A DNA stretch of 64,000 nt from Vibrio plantisponsor (GTDB taxonomy: Bacteria; Pseudomonadota; Gammaproteobacteria; Enterobacterales; Vibrionaceae): contig NZ_JABEQC010000016.1 in NCBI RefSeq assembly GCF_013041605.1, forward strand, positions 1 through 64,000, given 5' to 3'. A program made the position numbers and the translations under genes. Each line of letters starts with the position of its first letter. Position 1 is the first letter of the stretch. The notes beneath the pieces are model-generated. The model made no database searches. It saw nothing but the letters and a program-made list of their open reading frames with translations, and was not told where the DNA came from. Below, in pieces: positions 33,662 to 42,162 of this stretch.

Positions 33662-34601
33662 ATTCCAACCCCATATCTTCCACACGCTTAGCGATCAACT
33701 TTCCACACTCTTCTTTCACTATACTTCTCAGCCACTCTTGGGCTGGCGAATGTTCACATCTCGGATGCCAAATCATTGAGTAGTCAAAAGGGGTGAACTG
33801 AAATGGCAAAGGTTTAACAACCAAGTCATACCGCTCAGCAACCAGATAAGCTAAATCCGCCGGTACCGTCATAATCAGAGGCATCATATCAATGATGGCT
33901 AGTGCGGCTTCTAAATGATAAGCCCGCAACACCATATGACGAGGAGGGCAACCTTCAAGAGCCTGATCTATCAACGCCTTCACACCATCGCTAATTGCTA
34001 TCATGGCATGGGGATACTGCAGATAATCTTGCAAACTCATCGTGCTGTTCGCCAATGGGTGTTGTTTAGATAACAAACATAGAACCCCAACTCTTCCCAG
34101 AATCTCGTGTCGCAAAGGTTCAATTGAACGAATAGGTCGGCAAATCGCGAGATCAGCACCATCATAAGTGAGCTGATCCATCAATCGCTCATGTTGAAGA
34201 GGCAAAAATTCAAAAGCGACATTCGGCGCTTCTTTATAAATTCGAGGCAGAGCGAATGGCAAAATGGTTTGCATTGCGTAATCAGTAGTTGCAATCGTGA
34301 AGGTGTGATCGCAGGAGTTTGGATTGAAATCCAAAGGAGAAAGTACCTGACGCAGAGATTCTAAAGGTTCACCTAGCGCTAAGTTAATCGCTAAAGCCCT
34401 TTCTGTCGGGATAAGGCTTTGCCCTTGACGGGTAAAAAGCGGATCAGCCAATAAACTACGCAACCGCCCTAACACTCGACTCATTGCTGACTGGCTTAAA
34501 TTGAGGCGTTCAGCAGCTCGACTGACACTGCACTCTTCCACCAGAACTCGTAAAGCAATAAGTAAGTTTAAATCCCGACGATAAACATCTTCTAATTCCA
34601 C
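33660..34601 (-). CDS. LysR-type transcriptional regulator
   Basis: A 313-residue LTTR. The N-terminal winged helix (about 1-70) has DLNLLIALRVLVEECSVSRA, the recognition region LNLSQSAMSRVLGRLR and DPLFTRQGQSLIPT; the remainder is a periplasmic-binding-protein-like effector domain (about 95-300). It reads convergently into acuI. Its target and inducer are unknown; the palindrome in front of acuI is one possible site. The start MELEDVYRRDLN matches the usual LTTR spacing before the helix-turn-helix. Confidence 0.93.
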   Translation of the reverse strand: MELEDVYRRDLNLLIALRVLVEECSVSRAAERLNLSQSAMSRVLGRLRSLLADPLFTRQGQSLIPTERALAINLALGEPLESLRQVLSPLDFNPNSCDHTFTIATTDYAMQTILPFALPRIYKEAPNVAFEFLPLQHERLMDQLTYDGADLAICRPIRSIEPLRHEILGRVGVLCLLSKQHPLANSTMSLQDYLQYPHAMIAISDGVKALIDQALEGCPPRHMVLRAYHLEAALAIIDMMPLIMTVPADLAYLVAERYDLVVKPLPFQFTPFDYSMIWHPRCEHSPAQEWLRSIVKEECGKLIAKRVEDMGLE

Positions 34602-34642
34602 AATAACACTCTGGTTTATAACGATACTCTGAGTGTAACCAA

Positions 34643-34672
34643 TAAATAAAAAAAATCCCGCCTTTCAGCGGG
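34643..34672 (-). terminator. terminator after the 61-residue membrane protein gene
   Basis: On the minus strand, stem CCCGC / GCGGG with a TGAAAG loop followed by a run of eight T. It lies between the small membrane protein gene and the LysR gene, both read leftward, so it separates their transcripts. Confidence 0.85.
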
Positions 34673-34727
34673 GAAGCCCAAGAAAACTGGGGATAGTGTC
34701 GGAATATCGTAGAGCATAGTATGACAA

Positions 34728-34913
34728 TTAATGTTTCTGTTCTTCAGATGAGCCTTGCCACAGGTGCATCTCAAGCCAGATACCACTGATTGAAGCAATC
34801 ACGCCAAGTAGTGGCATGAGTGATGGTTCAGCAGGTGTCCTAATAACTAATGAGCAGAAAGAGATAAAACACAGAACCGAATAGATGGTCAGTCTATCTA
34901 ACGCTGTTAACAT
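34728..34913 (-). CDS. 61-residue two-helix membrane protein, unrecognised
   Basis: A small hydrophobic protein with two likely membrane helices (LTIYSVLCFISFCSLVI, about 8-24, and LMPLLGVIASISGIWLEMHL, about 32-51) and a charged C-terminus SSEEQKH. GGGGGTT lies just upstream of the ATG, and a dedicated terminator follows, both supporting a real gene. It diverges from tusA. I do not recognise the family, and another frame overlaps it on the same strand, but that one would run through the terminator. Confidence 0.6.
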   Translation of the reverse strand: MLTALDRLTIYSVLCFISFCSLVIRTPAEPSLMPLLGVIASISGIWLEMHLWQGSSEEQKH

Positions 34914-35047
34914 ACAACCCCCAGCCCGCTTGTTACCAACTTGTTAATTAAATTAAACCAAATTGTTTCATTTGCCAAGAGTTTATTGAATAATTTTTCC
35001 CCAACAGTATTATCAACGCCCTAAATGTGACATCCGTTAGGTTTGCT

Positions 35048-35311
35048 ATGAGTATCAATCCAGAAATCACCGATAACATCAGTGTCAATCAAGTATTGGA
35101 AGCTGAAGGATTACGCTGCCCTGAGCCTGTAATGATGGTCAGAAAGACAATTCGTACTATGCAGGATGGTGAAGTGCTGCTGGTAAAAGCGGATGACCCG
35201 TCAACCACTCGGGATATTCCAAGTTTCTGCCGCTTTATGGACCACCAGTTATTGTCATCAAAAACAGACGAGCTGCCTTACCAGTACCTGATTAAGAAAG
35301 GTTTGGAATAA
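35048..35311 (+). CDS. tusA: sulfur carrier protein TusA
   Basis: Accepts persulfide sulfur from IscS and passes it on for 2-thiouridine synthesis in tRNA. The 87-residue protein carries the active Cys24 in GLRCPEPVMMVRKTIR and the conserved DDPSTTRDIPSFCRFM. It is a little longer than E. coli TusA (81) at the N-terminus. The ATG follows GTTAGGT; the GTG seven codons earlier would place that site within the gene. It is a single-gene unit with its own terminator. Confidence 0.96.
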   Translation: MSINPEITDNISVNQVLEAEGLRCPEPVMMVRKTIRTMQDGEVLLVKADDPSTTRDIPSFCRFMDHQLLSSKTDELPYQYLIKKGLE

Positions 35312-35332
35312 AAAGCGAGAATGGAAACAAAC

Positions 35333-35386
35333 AAAGGCTGCCATAACACATTCATCTTTATGAATGGATGTCGTGGCAGCCTTTTG
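35333..35386. terminator. bidirectional terminator between tusA and a small membrane protein gene
   Basis: Outer stem AAAGGCTGCCA / TGGCAGCCTTT with an inner hairpin TTCAT-CTTT-ATGAA (35351-35364), between convergent genes. The plus-strand T-run is four bases. Confidence 0.88.
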
Positions 35387-35387
35387 C

Positions 35388-35648
35388 TTAATCTTGATTT
35401 TCTACAGAGCGTAACTCCGCTTGCAGTTTGTTGACCTGTTTTTGTAAAGCTCTAATTTCGTTATGCAGTGGAATGATGTGGGATACCCGAATCCAAGACT
35501 CAACGCTTAAAGCCGCCATAATGATTGCACCAGCAACCATTGGTAGCCACATTTCAGTTAACGACATTCCAAGCAAAGTTAAACCAAAGCCAAACGTAAA
35601 CAAATAAGCCTGACTCTTAACGCTCATCCCCATGTATCGTGACAACAT
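35388..35648 (-). CDS. 86-residue inner-membrane protein with C-terminal coiled coil
   Basis: Two membrane helices (AYLFTFGFGLTLLGMSL and WLPMVAGAIIMAALSVESW) are followed by a heptad-patterned amphipathic tail (HNEIRALQKQVNKLQAELRS, about 62-81) that looks like a coiled coil. GAGGG lies seven bases before the ATG. A second Met at residue 6 is possible. No family is recognised with confidence; comparable small proteins occur in other Vibrio. It lies between tusA (convergent) and mneA. Confidence 0.75.
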   Translation of the reverse strand: MLSRYMGMSVKSQAYLFTFGFGLTLLGMSLTEMWLPMVAGAIIMAALSVESWIRVSHIIPLHNEIRALQKQVNKLQAELRSVENQD

Positions 35649-35786
35649 AAACGAGCCCTCTTTTTTAGAAAACCATCGCCTATTACATTAGCATGACAAG
35701 CGTGACACAAATATGTCAGCCCGCGCATTATTGATTGTTATTTAAACAATATTTGCAACCAAAGATGACAGACTGACTGGTGTTAC

Positions 35787-36341
35787 TTATAGGAAGGCAG
35801 TGCCCGCAGCTAAGGCCAAGAACAGCAGTGCGGTGATTTTTCGAATCATACCTAAAGGAAGTTTGTCAGCAGACAATTTACCAATCAGAACAACCGGAAC
35901 GTTGGCTAGCAGCATACCAATTGTCGTACCCAACACCACCATGGTTAATGCGTCTGCGAACTGAGCACCAAGAATAGAAGTCGCAATCTGAGTTTTGTCG
36001 CCAATTTCAGCAACAAAGAACGCGATAAAACTTGCAATAAAAGGCCCGCGGTTTGAGATTTCCTCGTCATCATCCAATTTATCTGGAATCAACACCCAGC
36101 CAGCCATGGCTAAGAAACTGACCACAACGACCCATTTAAGGATTTCAGGAGATAAATAATCGGCAACTACAACACCTAACCAAGCAGCTAATGCGTGGTT
36201 CACAACGGTTGCAAGGAAAATAGCAGCAATGATTGGTACCGGCTTACGGTAGCGGCTGGCTAACAGAAGAGATAGTAATTGGGTTTTGTCACCGATTTCA
36301 GCTAAGGCGACTGTTGTAATTGAAATTGCTAAAACGCTCAC
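35787..36341 (-). CDS. mneA: UPF0016 manganese exporter MneA
   Basis: A 184-residue inner-membrane protein of the UPF0016/TMEM165 family with two homologous halves, each carrying the family motif: VALAEIGDKTQLLSLLLA (about 10-27) and FVAEIGDKTQIATSILGA (about 105-122). Six hydrophobic segments fit the family topology. In Vibrio cholerae the homologue MneA exports Mn2+. The start is GTG; the nearby ATG frame closes at once. The AGTAGGT in front of it is a poor, closely placed site that can be paired by upstream leader sequence. A manganese riboswitch lies in the leader. Confidence 0.94.
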   Translation of the reverse strand: MSVLAISITTVALAEIGDKTQLLSLLLASRYRKPVPIIAAIFLATVVNHALAAWLGVVVADYLSPEILKWVVVVSFLAMAGWVLIPDKLDDDEEISNRGPFIASFIAFFVAEIGDKTQIATSILGAQFADALTMVVLGTTIGMLLANVPVVLIGKLSADKLPLGMIRKITALLFLALAAGTAFL

Positions 36342-36354
36342 GACCTACTCATTA

Positions 36355-36545
36355 GGGTAGGGATTATTATATAAACCATAGACAAACCCTACGCCCTACC
36401 CAAGTTCGCAGTGTTTGTCTAAGGTCTTGCTAAACTCGAAGGGCTTCGAGTCTCGGACGCCATGGTGATTTTGCACCAATTATGTTGACGAACGAATCAA
36501 TACCACTTGCCGTGGTCATTGATAAGCTACTCCCCAAAGACAGGC
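36355..36545 (-). promoter_or_regulatory. yybP-ykoY manganese riboswitch controlling mneA
   Basis: On the minus strand the leader contains the invariant TTTGGGGAGTAGCTT (GGGGAGTAG at 36527-36535), then a hairpin ATCAAT-ACCAC / GTGGT-ATTGAT, CAACAT, GGTG/CACC and CCGAGAC, all elements of the yybP-ykoY motif. The expression platform shows alternatives: TAGACAAAC (36413-36421) can pair with GTTTGTCTA (36379-36387), and GGGTAGGG (36394-36401) with CCCTACCC (36355-36362) close to the start codon. The family binds Mn2+ and turns on exporters, consistent with mneA downstream. Boundaries are approximate. Confidence 0.92.
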
Positions 36546-36774
36546 CGAATTCTATACAGCATCGTTATTAATCTCAACCCTAAATTCGCCATGGGCTTCC
36601 ATTTAACTTTTTCTCTTATCAAAGCATAAAGGCTAATAAACGATAAAAACTCTCCTAAAAGAAAGTTTAAGCCAATAATTAAGCAATATTGGCACTACTT
36701 TGTCAGGGAATAACTGGGTATACTTGATCGTTATTTTTTATCAATTCAGACAGAAGAATCGCGCGAACCTGACT

Positions 36775-37692
36775 ATGCAAAAATACGATATCAAAACCTT
36801 TCAGGGTATGATCCTCGCGCTGCAGGATTATTGGGCCCAACAAGGCTGTACCATTGTTCAGCCATTAGATATGGAAGTGGGCGCAGGTACGTCTCACCCA
36901 ATGACGTGCTTACGAGCTCTTGGCCCAGAGCCAATCGCTACAGCGTATGTTCAACCTTCACGCCGTCCAACTGATGGTCGTTACGGTGAAAACCCTAACC
37001 GTCTTCAGCACTACTACCAATTCCAGGTAATCATTAAACCTTCACCAGACAACATTCAAGAGCTGTACTTAGGTTCTCTGAAAGTGCTTGGCGTTGACCC
37101 ACAAGTACACGACATCCGTTTCGTGGAAGACAACTGGGAAAACCCAACTCTAGGTGCATGGGGTCTTGGCTGGGAAGTTTGGCTAAACGGTATGGAAGTG
37201 ACTCAGTTTACTTACTTCCAACAAGTTGGTGGTCTAGAGTGTAAACCTGTTACAGGCGAGATCACTTACGGTATCGAGCGTCTAGCGATGTACATTCAGG
37301 GCGTTGATTCTGTTTATGACTTGGTATGGACAGATGGCCCATTAGGCAAAGTGACTTATGGTGACATCTACCACCAAAACGAAGTTGAGCAATCAACTTA
37401 CAACTTTGAACATGCAGATGTGGATTTCCTATTCACTTTCTTCGACCAGTGCGAAAAAGAGTGTAAACACCTGCTTGAGCTAGAAAAGCCTCTTCCGTTA
37501 CCAGCTTATGAGCGCATTCTAAAAGCGGCTCACGCATTCAACTTATTGGATGCTCGTAAAGCAATCTCAGTAACAGAGCGTCAGCGTTACATCCTACGTA
37601 TCCGTAACCTAACTAAATCGGTTGCAGAAGCGTACTACGCATCTCGTGAAGCTTTAGGCTTCCCTATGTGTAAAAAGGGTGAGGACAAATAA
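36775..37692 (+). CDS. glyQ: glycyl-tRNA synthetase, alpha chain
   Basis: Catalytic class II subunit of the alpha2beta2 glycyl-tRNA synthetase. The 305-residue protein (E. coli 303) contains FQGMILALQDYWAQQGC, motif 2-like PSRRPTDGRYGENPNRLQHYYQFQV and GLECKPVTGEITYGIERLAMY (motif 3). The ATG giving MQKYDIKTFQGM matches E. coli exactly in position, although no clear Shine-Dalgarno precedes it. Twenty-five upstream codons are open but unconserved. glyS starts two bases after the stop. Confidence 0.97.
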   Translation: MQKYDIKTFQGMILALQDYWAQQGCTIVQPLDMEVGAGTSHPMTCLRALGPEPIATAYVQPSRRPTDGRYGENPNRLQHYYQFQVIIKPSPDNIQELYLGSLKVLGVDPQVHDIRFVEDNWENPTLGAWGLGWEVWLNGMEVTQFTYFQQVGGLECKPVTGEITYGIERLAMYIQGVDSVYDLVWTDGPLGKVTYGDIYHQNEVEQSTYNFEHADVDFLFTFFDQCEKECKHLLELEKPLPLPAYERILKAAHAFNLLDARKAISVTERQRYILRIRNLTKSVAEAYYASREALGFPMCKKGEDK

Positions 37693-37693
37693 G

Positions 37694-39760
37694 ATGGCAA
37701 AAGAATTTCTAATTGAACTCGGTACTGAAGAGTTACCACCAAAGCAACTTCGCACATTAGCGGAAGCATTTGCTGCAAACTTTGAAGCAGAATTGAAAAC
37801 CGCTGACCTTACTCATGAAGGTATCAAATGGTTTGCAACGCCACGTCGTTTAGCACTTAAAGTCACCAACCTTTCTGAAGGTCAGGCTGACAAAGTGGTT
37901 GAAAAACGTGGTCCTGCGATTGCGGTTGCTTTTGATGCAGATGGTAAACCAACCAAAGCTGCTGAAGGCTGGGCTCGTGGTAATGGCATCACTGTTGAAC
38001 AAGCAGATCGTCTAAAAACAGACCAAGGCGAATGGCTGCTTTACAAACAAGAAGTGAAAGGCCAAGAAGCAAAAGCGGTTGTTGTTGAACTGGCAGCAAA
38101 AGCATTAGCTAACTTACCTATCGCGAAACCAATGCGTTGGGGTGATAAAGAAACTCAATTTATCCGCCCAGTTAAAACGCTAACCATTCTGTTCGGTGAT
38201 GAACTTATTGAAGGTGAAATCCTTGGTGTAAGTTCTACTCGTACTATCCGTGGTCACCGTTTCATGGGTGAAGCAGAATTCACTATCGATTCTGCATCTC
38301 AATACCCAGCGATTCTAGAAGAGCGCGGCAAAGTCATCGCTGACTACGATGCTCGTAAAGCAACCATCATTGCTGATGCACAAAAAGCAGCACAACAAGT
38401 TGGCGGCGTTGCAGACCTAGAAGATGACCTAGTAGAAGAAGTAACTTCTCTGGTTGAATGGCCTGTTGTGCTTACTGCTAAGTTTGAAGAAAAATTCCTT
38501 AAAGTACCTTCAGAAGCTTTGGTTTACACCATGAAAGGCGACCAGAAGTACTTCCCTGTTTATGACGCAGATAAGAAACTGCTACCTAACTTTATCTTCG
38601 TATCAAACATCGAGTCTAAAGAGCCTCGCCATGTTATCGAAGGTAACGAGAAAGTAGTTCGTCCGCGTCTTGCTGATGCAGAGTTCTTCTTCAACACAGA
38701 CCGCAAGAGCAAACTGGTTGATCGTCTTCCTCAACTTGAAACGGCAATTTTCCAGCAACAACTGGGCACCATCAAAGACAAAACAGACCGTATTACTGAA
38801 CTTGCAGGCTACATTGCTGAGCAAATCGGTGCGGATGTTGAGAAGTCAAAACGCGCAGGCTTGCTAGCAAAATGTGACCTAATGACATCAATGGTATTCG
38901 AGTTTACCGATACTCAAGGTGTTATGGGCATGCACTATGCACGCCACGACGGTGAAGCAGAAGAAGTTGCAGTAGCACTTAACGAGCAATACATGCCTCG
39001 TTTTGCTGGCGACAACTTGCCAACCAACGGTGTGTCAGCAGCGGTTGCTATGGCTGATAAACTGGACACTATCGTAGGTATCTTCGGTATTGGTCAAGCG
39101 CCAAAAGGCAGTGACCCATTTGCACTACGCCGCGCATCTCTAGGTGTACTGCGCATCATCGTCGAATACGGTTACAACCTAGATTTAGTAGACTTAGTCG
39201 CGAAAGCGAAATCACTGTTTGGTGATCGTTTAACTAACGAAAGCGTTGAGCAAGACGTAATTGAATTTATGCTAGGTCGTTTCCGCGCATGGTACCAAGA
39301 TGAAGGTTTCAGCGTAGACATCATCCAAGCGGTACTAGCTCGTCGCCCAACTAAACCAGCAGACTTTGACCAACGTGTTAAAGCGGTTTCTCACTTCCGT
39401 GAGTTGGATGCAGCAGAATCACTTGCAGCAGCAAACAAACGCGTGGGTAACATTCTGGCGAAATTCGAAGGCGAACTGCCAGATGAGATCGAACTGTCTC
39501 TTCTTCAGGAAGATGCGGAGAAAGCTCTGGCTGAAAACGTTGAAGTTCTCACTGAAGCGTTAGAGCCTGCATTTGCAACGGGTAACTACCAACAAGCATT
39601 GAGCCAACTTGCTGCACTACGCGAGCCAGTAGATGCGTTCTTTGATAACGTAATGGTAATGGCAGATGATGACGCGTTGAAGAAAAACCGCTTAACTCTG
39701 CTTAACAACCTACGTAACTTGTTCCTGCAAATTGCGGATATCTCACTACTTCAAAAGTGA
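37694..39760 (+). CDS. glyS: glycyl-tRNA synthetase, beta chain
   Basis: tRNA-binding subunit required for aminoacylation. The 688-residue protein (E. coli 689) begins MAKEFLIELGTEELPPKQL and includes the HD-like region and the C-terminal anticodon-binding domain (about 570-688). GTGAGGACA inside the end of glyQ serves as its ribosome site, and the one-base gap implies coupled translation giving equal subunits. A strong terminator follows. Confidence 0.97.
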   Translation: MAKEFLIELGTEELPPKQLRTLAEAFAANFEAELKTADLTHEGIKWFATPRRLALKVTNLSEGQADKVVEKRGPAIAVAFDADGKPTKAAEGWARGNGITVEQADRLKTDQGEWLLYKQEVKGQEAKAVVVELAAKALANLPIAKPMRWGDKETQFIRPVKTLTILFGDELIEGEILGVSSTRTIRGHRFMGEAEFTIDSASQYPAILEERGKVIADYDARKATIIADAQKAAQQVGGVADLEDDLVEEVTSLVEWPVVLTAKFEEKFLKVPSEALVYTMKGDQKYFPVYDADKKLLPNFIFVSNIESKEPRHVIEGNEKVVRPRLADAEFFFNTDRKSKLVDRLPQLETAIFQQQLGTIKDKTDRITELAGYIAEQIGADVEKSKRAGLLAKCDLMTSMVFEFTDTQGVMGMHYARHDGEAEEVAVALNEQYMPRFAGDNLPTNGVSAAVAMADKLDTIVGIFGIGQAPKGSDPFALRRASLGVLRIIVEYGYNLDLVDLVAKAKSLFGDRLTNESVEQDVIEFMLGRFRAWYQDEGFSVDIIQAVLARRPTKPADFDQRVKAVSHFRELDAAESLAAANKRVGNILAKFEGELPDEIELSLLQEDAEKALAENVEVLTEALEPAFATGNYQQALSQLAALREPVDAFFDNVMVMADDDALKKNRLTLLNNLRNLFLQIADISLLQK

Positions 39761-39793
39761 TGTAGCGTTTCAGTTTAAGTAGTTAAAACTACA

Positions 39794-39832
39794 AAGAGCG
39801 GCTAACTCATCGGAGTTGAGCCGCTTTTTTTA
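39794..39832 (+). terminator. glyQS terminator
   Basis: Stem AGCGGCT-AACTC / GAGTT-(G)-AGCCGCT with an ATCG loop and a single-base bulge, followed by seven T. Confidence 0.93.
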
Positions 39833-39965
39833 TATATCGATACTTTGCCCCTAAATAGTGCTTTGCCTCACAAAAACATTGCGGTATGTTCAGGAGCTAC
39901 TCTAAACGGCTGAGAATCTATCCGCCGACAATACTCCAAATAAACACAACCCCAGGTAGTCAGTA

Positions 39966-41216
39966 ATGCAGTTTTCAACTTTTGGCGAGAAATTTAATCG
40001 ATATTCCGGTATCACCCAATTAATGGATGATCTTAATGATGGTCTACGCACTCCGGGTGCCATCATGCTTGGTGGAGGTAACCCTGCCGCCATCCCAGAA
40101 ATGCTCGATTATTTCCGACTGACAACCGAAGAGATGCTAGCTGATGGCTCGTTACTGGCGGGTATGACCAACTACGATGGTCCTCAAGGTAAAGATGTCT
40201 TCATCAGCGCGTTAGCCAAATTGCTACGTGATACCTACGGCTGGGACATTTCAGAAAAGAACATCAGCTTAACCAACGGCAGCCAAAGTGGTTTTTTCTA
40301 CCTGTTCAACCTGTTCGCTGGTAAACAACCAGATGGAAGCTTTAAGAAGATTTTATTGCCTCTAGCACCTGAATACATTGGTTATGGTGATGCGGGTATC
40401 GACGAAGATATTTTCGTTTCTTACCACCCAGAAATCGAACTGCTGGACAACGGTCTATTCAAATACCACGTGGATTTTGAGCAAATAAAAATCGACGATT
40501 CCGTTGCAGCTATCTGCGCCTCTCGCCCAACCAACCCTACGGGGAATGTGTTAACAGAGGAAGAGATCCACAAACTCGACCAATTGGCTCGTGAGAACAA
40601 CATCCCACTGCTGGTGGATAACGCTTATGGCGTACCATTTCCAAACATCATCTTTGAAGATGTAGAACCATTCTGGAATGAGAACACGATTCTCTGCATG
40701 AGTTTATCGAAACTCGGGCTTCCGGGTGTTCGCTGCGGCATCGTGATTGCCAACGAACAAGTCACTGAAGCACTGAGCAATATGAACGGCATCATTAGCT
40801 TAGCGCCAGGGAGCATTGGCCCAGCTCTGGCTCATCGCATCATTGAAAAGAATGACTTATTGCGTCTGAGTGAAGAGGTGATTAAGCCTTTCTATAAACA
40901 AAAATCACAGCGTGCAGTAGAGCTTCTACAACAAGCTATCGATGATGAACGTTTCCGCATTCACAAACCGGAAGGCGCTATCTTCTTATGGCTATGGTTT
41001 GATGAACTGCCAATTACCACTATGGAACTTTATAAACGTTTGAAAGAACGCGGAGTTCTGATCGTTCCGGGTGAATATTTCTTTATTGGTCAGAAAGAAG
41101 ATTGGACTCATGCTCATCAGTGCCTACGCATGAACTATGTTCAAGATGATGAAGCGATGCAAAAAGGTATCGCAGTCATCGCAGAAGAAGTGAAGAAAGC
41201 GTATCAGGAAGCATAA
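39966..41216 (+). CDS. avtA: valine-pyruvate aminotransferase
   Basis: PLP enzyme exchanging the amino groups of Val and Ala (2-oxoisovalerate to Val). The 416-residue protein (E. coli AvtA 417) shows GNPAAIPEM, the PLP Lys in SLSKLGLPGVRCG (about 242) and ASRPTNPTGNVL. CCAGGTAGTCAGTA precedes the ATG. It is the branched-chain aminotransferase gene present in the window, since ilvE is absent from the ilv operon 11 kb away; ilvE may be elsewhere. Monocistronic, ending in a terminator. Confidence 0.95.
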   Translation: MQFSTFGEKFNRYSGITQLMDDLNDGLRTPGAIMLGGGNPAAIPEMLDYFRLTTEEMLADGSLLAGMTNYDGPQGKDVFISALAKLLRDTYGWDISEKNISLTNGSQSGFFYLFNLFAGKQPDGSFKKILLPLAPEYIGYGDAGIDEDIFVSYHPEIELLDNGLFKYHVDFEQIKIDDSVAAICASRPTNPTGNVLTEEEIHKLDQLARENNIPLLVDNAYGVPFPNIIFEDVEPFWNENTILCMSLSKLGLPGVRCGIVIANEQVTEALSNMNGIISLAPGSIGPALAHRIIEKNDLLRLSEEVIKPFYKQKSQRAVELLQQAIDDERFRIHKPEGAIFLWLWFDELPITTMELYKRLKERGVLIVPGEYFFIGQKEDWTHAHQCLRMNYVQDDEAMQKGIAVIAEEVKKAYQEA

Positions 41217-41226
41217 AACAGACACA

Positions 41227-41253
41227 AAAAAGCCCGCTTTCGCGGGCTCTTTC
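41227..41253. terminator. terminator between avtA and ibpA
   Basis: AAAAAGCCCGC-TTTC-GCGGGCTCTTT. The seven-base GC-rich stem and flanking A and T tracts can serve both convergent genes. Confidence 0.88.
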
Positions 41254-41256
41254 ATA

Positions 41257-41691
41257 TTAATTCTCTAGTAAGTGCTTGCCGTTAATGGCTATCTTTCTTG
41301 GTTGCATAACTTCTGGAATTTCACGTTCCAAATCAATGTGTAACAAACCATTCTCCATATTGGCACCAATCACTTTTACGTAGTCCGCTAATTGGAACTT
41401 ACGCTCGAAATCACGCTCGGCAATGCCCTGATAAACGTATTTTTTTTCTTCTGTTGGTTTACGCTCACCACGAACAATCAAGGTGTTTTCTTGTTGAGTG
41501 ATATCTAGCTCTTCGTCAGCAAATCCAGCCACCGCCATAGTAATGCGGAACTTGTTCTCTTCTTGCTGCTCGATGTTGTACGGAGGGAAACCGCCTTGGC
41601 TATTTTTCGCTGCGTTCGCTTCCATCATGTTTAGAAGACGATCAAAACCAATTGCGTTACGGTATAGAGGAGCAAAATCTACAGTTCTCAT
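41257..41691 (-). CDS. ibpA: small heat shock protein of the IbpA/Hsp20 family
   Basis: Holdase that binds unfolding proteins into refoldable aggregates. The 144-residue protein begins MRTVDFAPLYRNAIGFDRL like E. coli IbpA (137) and has the alpha-crystallin domain (about 37-125) with YNIEQQEENKFRITMAVAGF and the GLLHIDLEREIPE motif; the tail PRKIAI holds the I-x-I/V anchor. A longer frame upstream (14 codons) would begin inside the thermometer hairpin. It stands alone, with a sigma-32 promoter and a ROSE-like thermometer in the leader, so control is both transcriptional and translational. Confidence 0.96.
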   Translation of the reverse strand: MRTVDFAPLYRNAIGFDRLLNMMEANAAKNSQGGFPPYNIEQQEENKFRITMAVAGFADEELDITQQENTLIVRGERKPTEEKKYVYQGIAERDFERKFQLADYVKVIGANMENGLLHIDLEREIPEVMQPRKIAINGKHLLEN

Positions 41692-41815
41692 AATAAGTAT
41701 CCTTCTGTGAAGCAATATTTTTAAATGATGCATTGATTAGATGCTAATTAATGAAGCGAACTCTCCTTTTGGACGAGTCAGTGGAAACCCACCAGCTGTG
41801 GCATTTCCTGCTTCG
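41692..41815 (-). promoter_or_regulatory. ROSE-like RNA thermometer in the ibpA leader
   Basis: On the minus strand TTGCTTC (41709-41715) pairs with GAAGGATA (41698-41706), sequestering the Shine-Dalgarno AAGGA; the unpaired G opposite the site is the hallmark of ROSE elements, which melt at heat-shock temperature. The roughly 120-base leader from the sigma-32 start point is long enough for the usual three or four helices. Seen: the hairpin and its position. Known: E. coli ibpA has a ROSE-like thermometer. Confidence 0.78.
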
Positions 41816-41822
41816 TAAATAG

Positions 41823-41850
41823 ATATAAGGCCACCTTTTACTCTTTCAAG
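41823..41850 (-). promoter_or_regulatory. sigma-32 heat-shock promoter of ibpA
   Basis: Perfect -35 CTTGAAA and a 14-base spacer to CTTATAT (consensus CCCATNT). It is the only such match in the spacer and correctly oriented for ibpA. Confidence 0.82.
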
Positions 41851-42162
41851 TCTCCCTTAAAAAATTTTTTGTTTTTCATAAAAGCAGCGCACATGGCATC
41901 TGATTGCATAAAAAATGATAAAAGTATCAAGAGTATTGGATGCTTATCACAAATTAACGCCAATCCGCACAATATACCGTTCAGGACTATAGCCAAAAAA
42001 CTTGGGTCAGTTAGACTCGCTTATTGTTAATGCAATGTTAAAAGGATATTAGGTCATCATTCTCCAACAATTGCATATCTAATAAGCCTGATGACGGTGA
42101 AAAACCAAAGATAGACCTCCTACACCGTATCTGCCGTCATGCATAAAAGGAACCGATAGAAC
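41851..42162. other. spacer ahead of the acyl-CoA synthetase gene, with leader inverted repeats
   Basis: No gene is supported here. The last 75 bases hold two nested inverted repeats, ATGACGG (42091) with CCGTCAT (42134) and CGGTG (42095) with CACCG (42123), which would fold the 5' leader just before the AAGGAACC ribosome site. The rest is AT-rich with no clear promoter. Confidence 0.5.

Noticed and set aside
34616..34798. 60-codon minus-strand frame between the LysR gene and the small membrane protein
   Set aside because: It runs through the T8 terminator at 34643-34672 and overlaps the better supported 61-codon gene in another frame.
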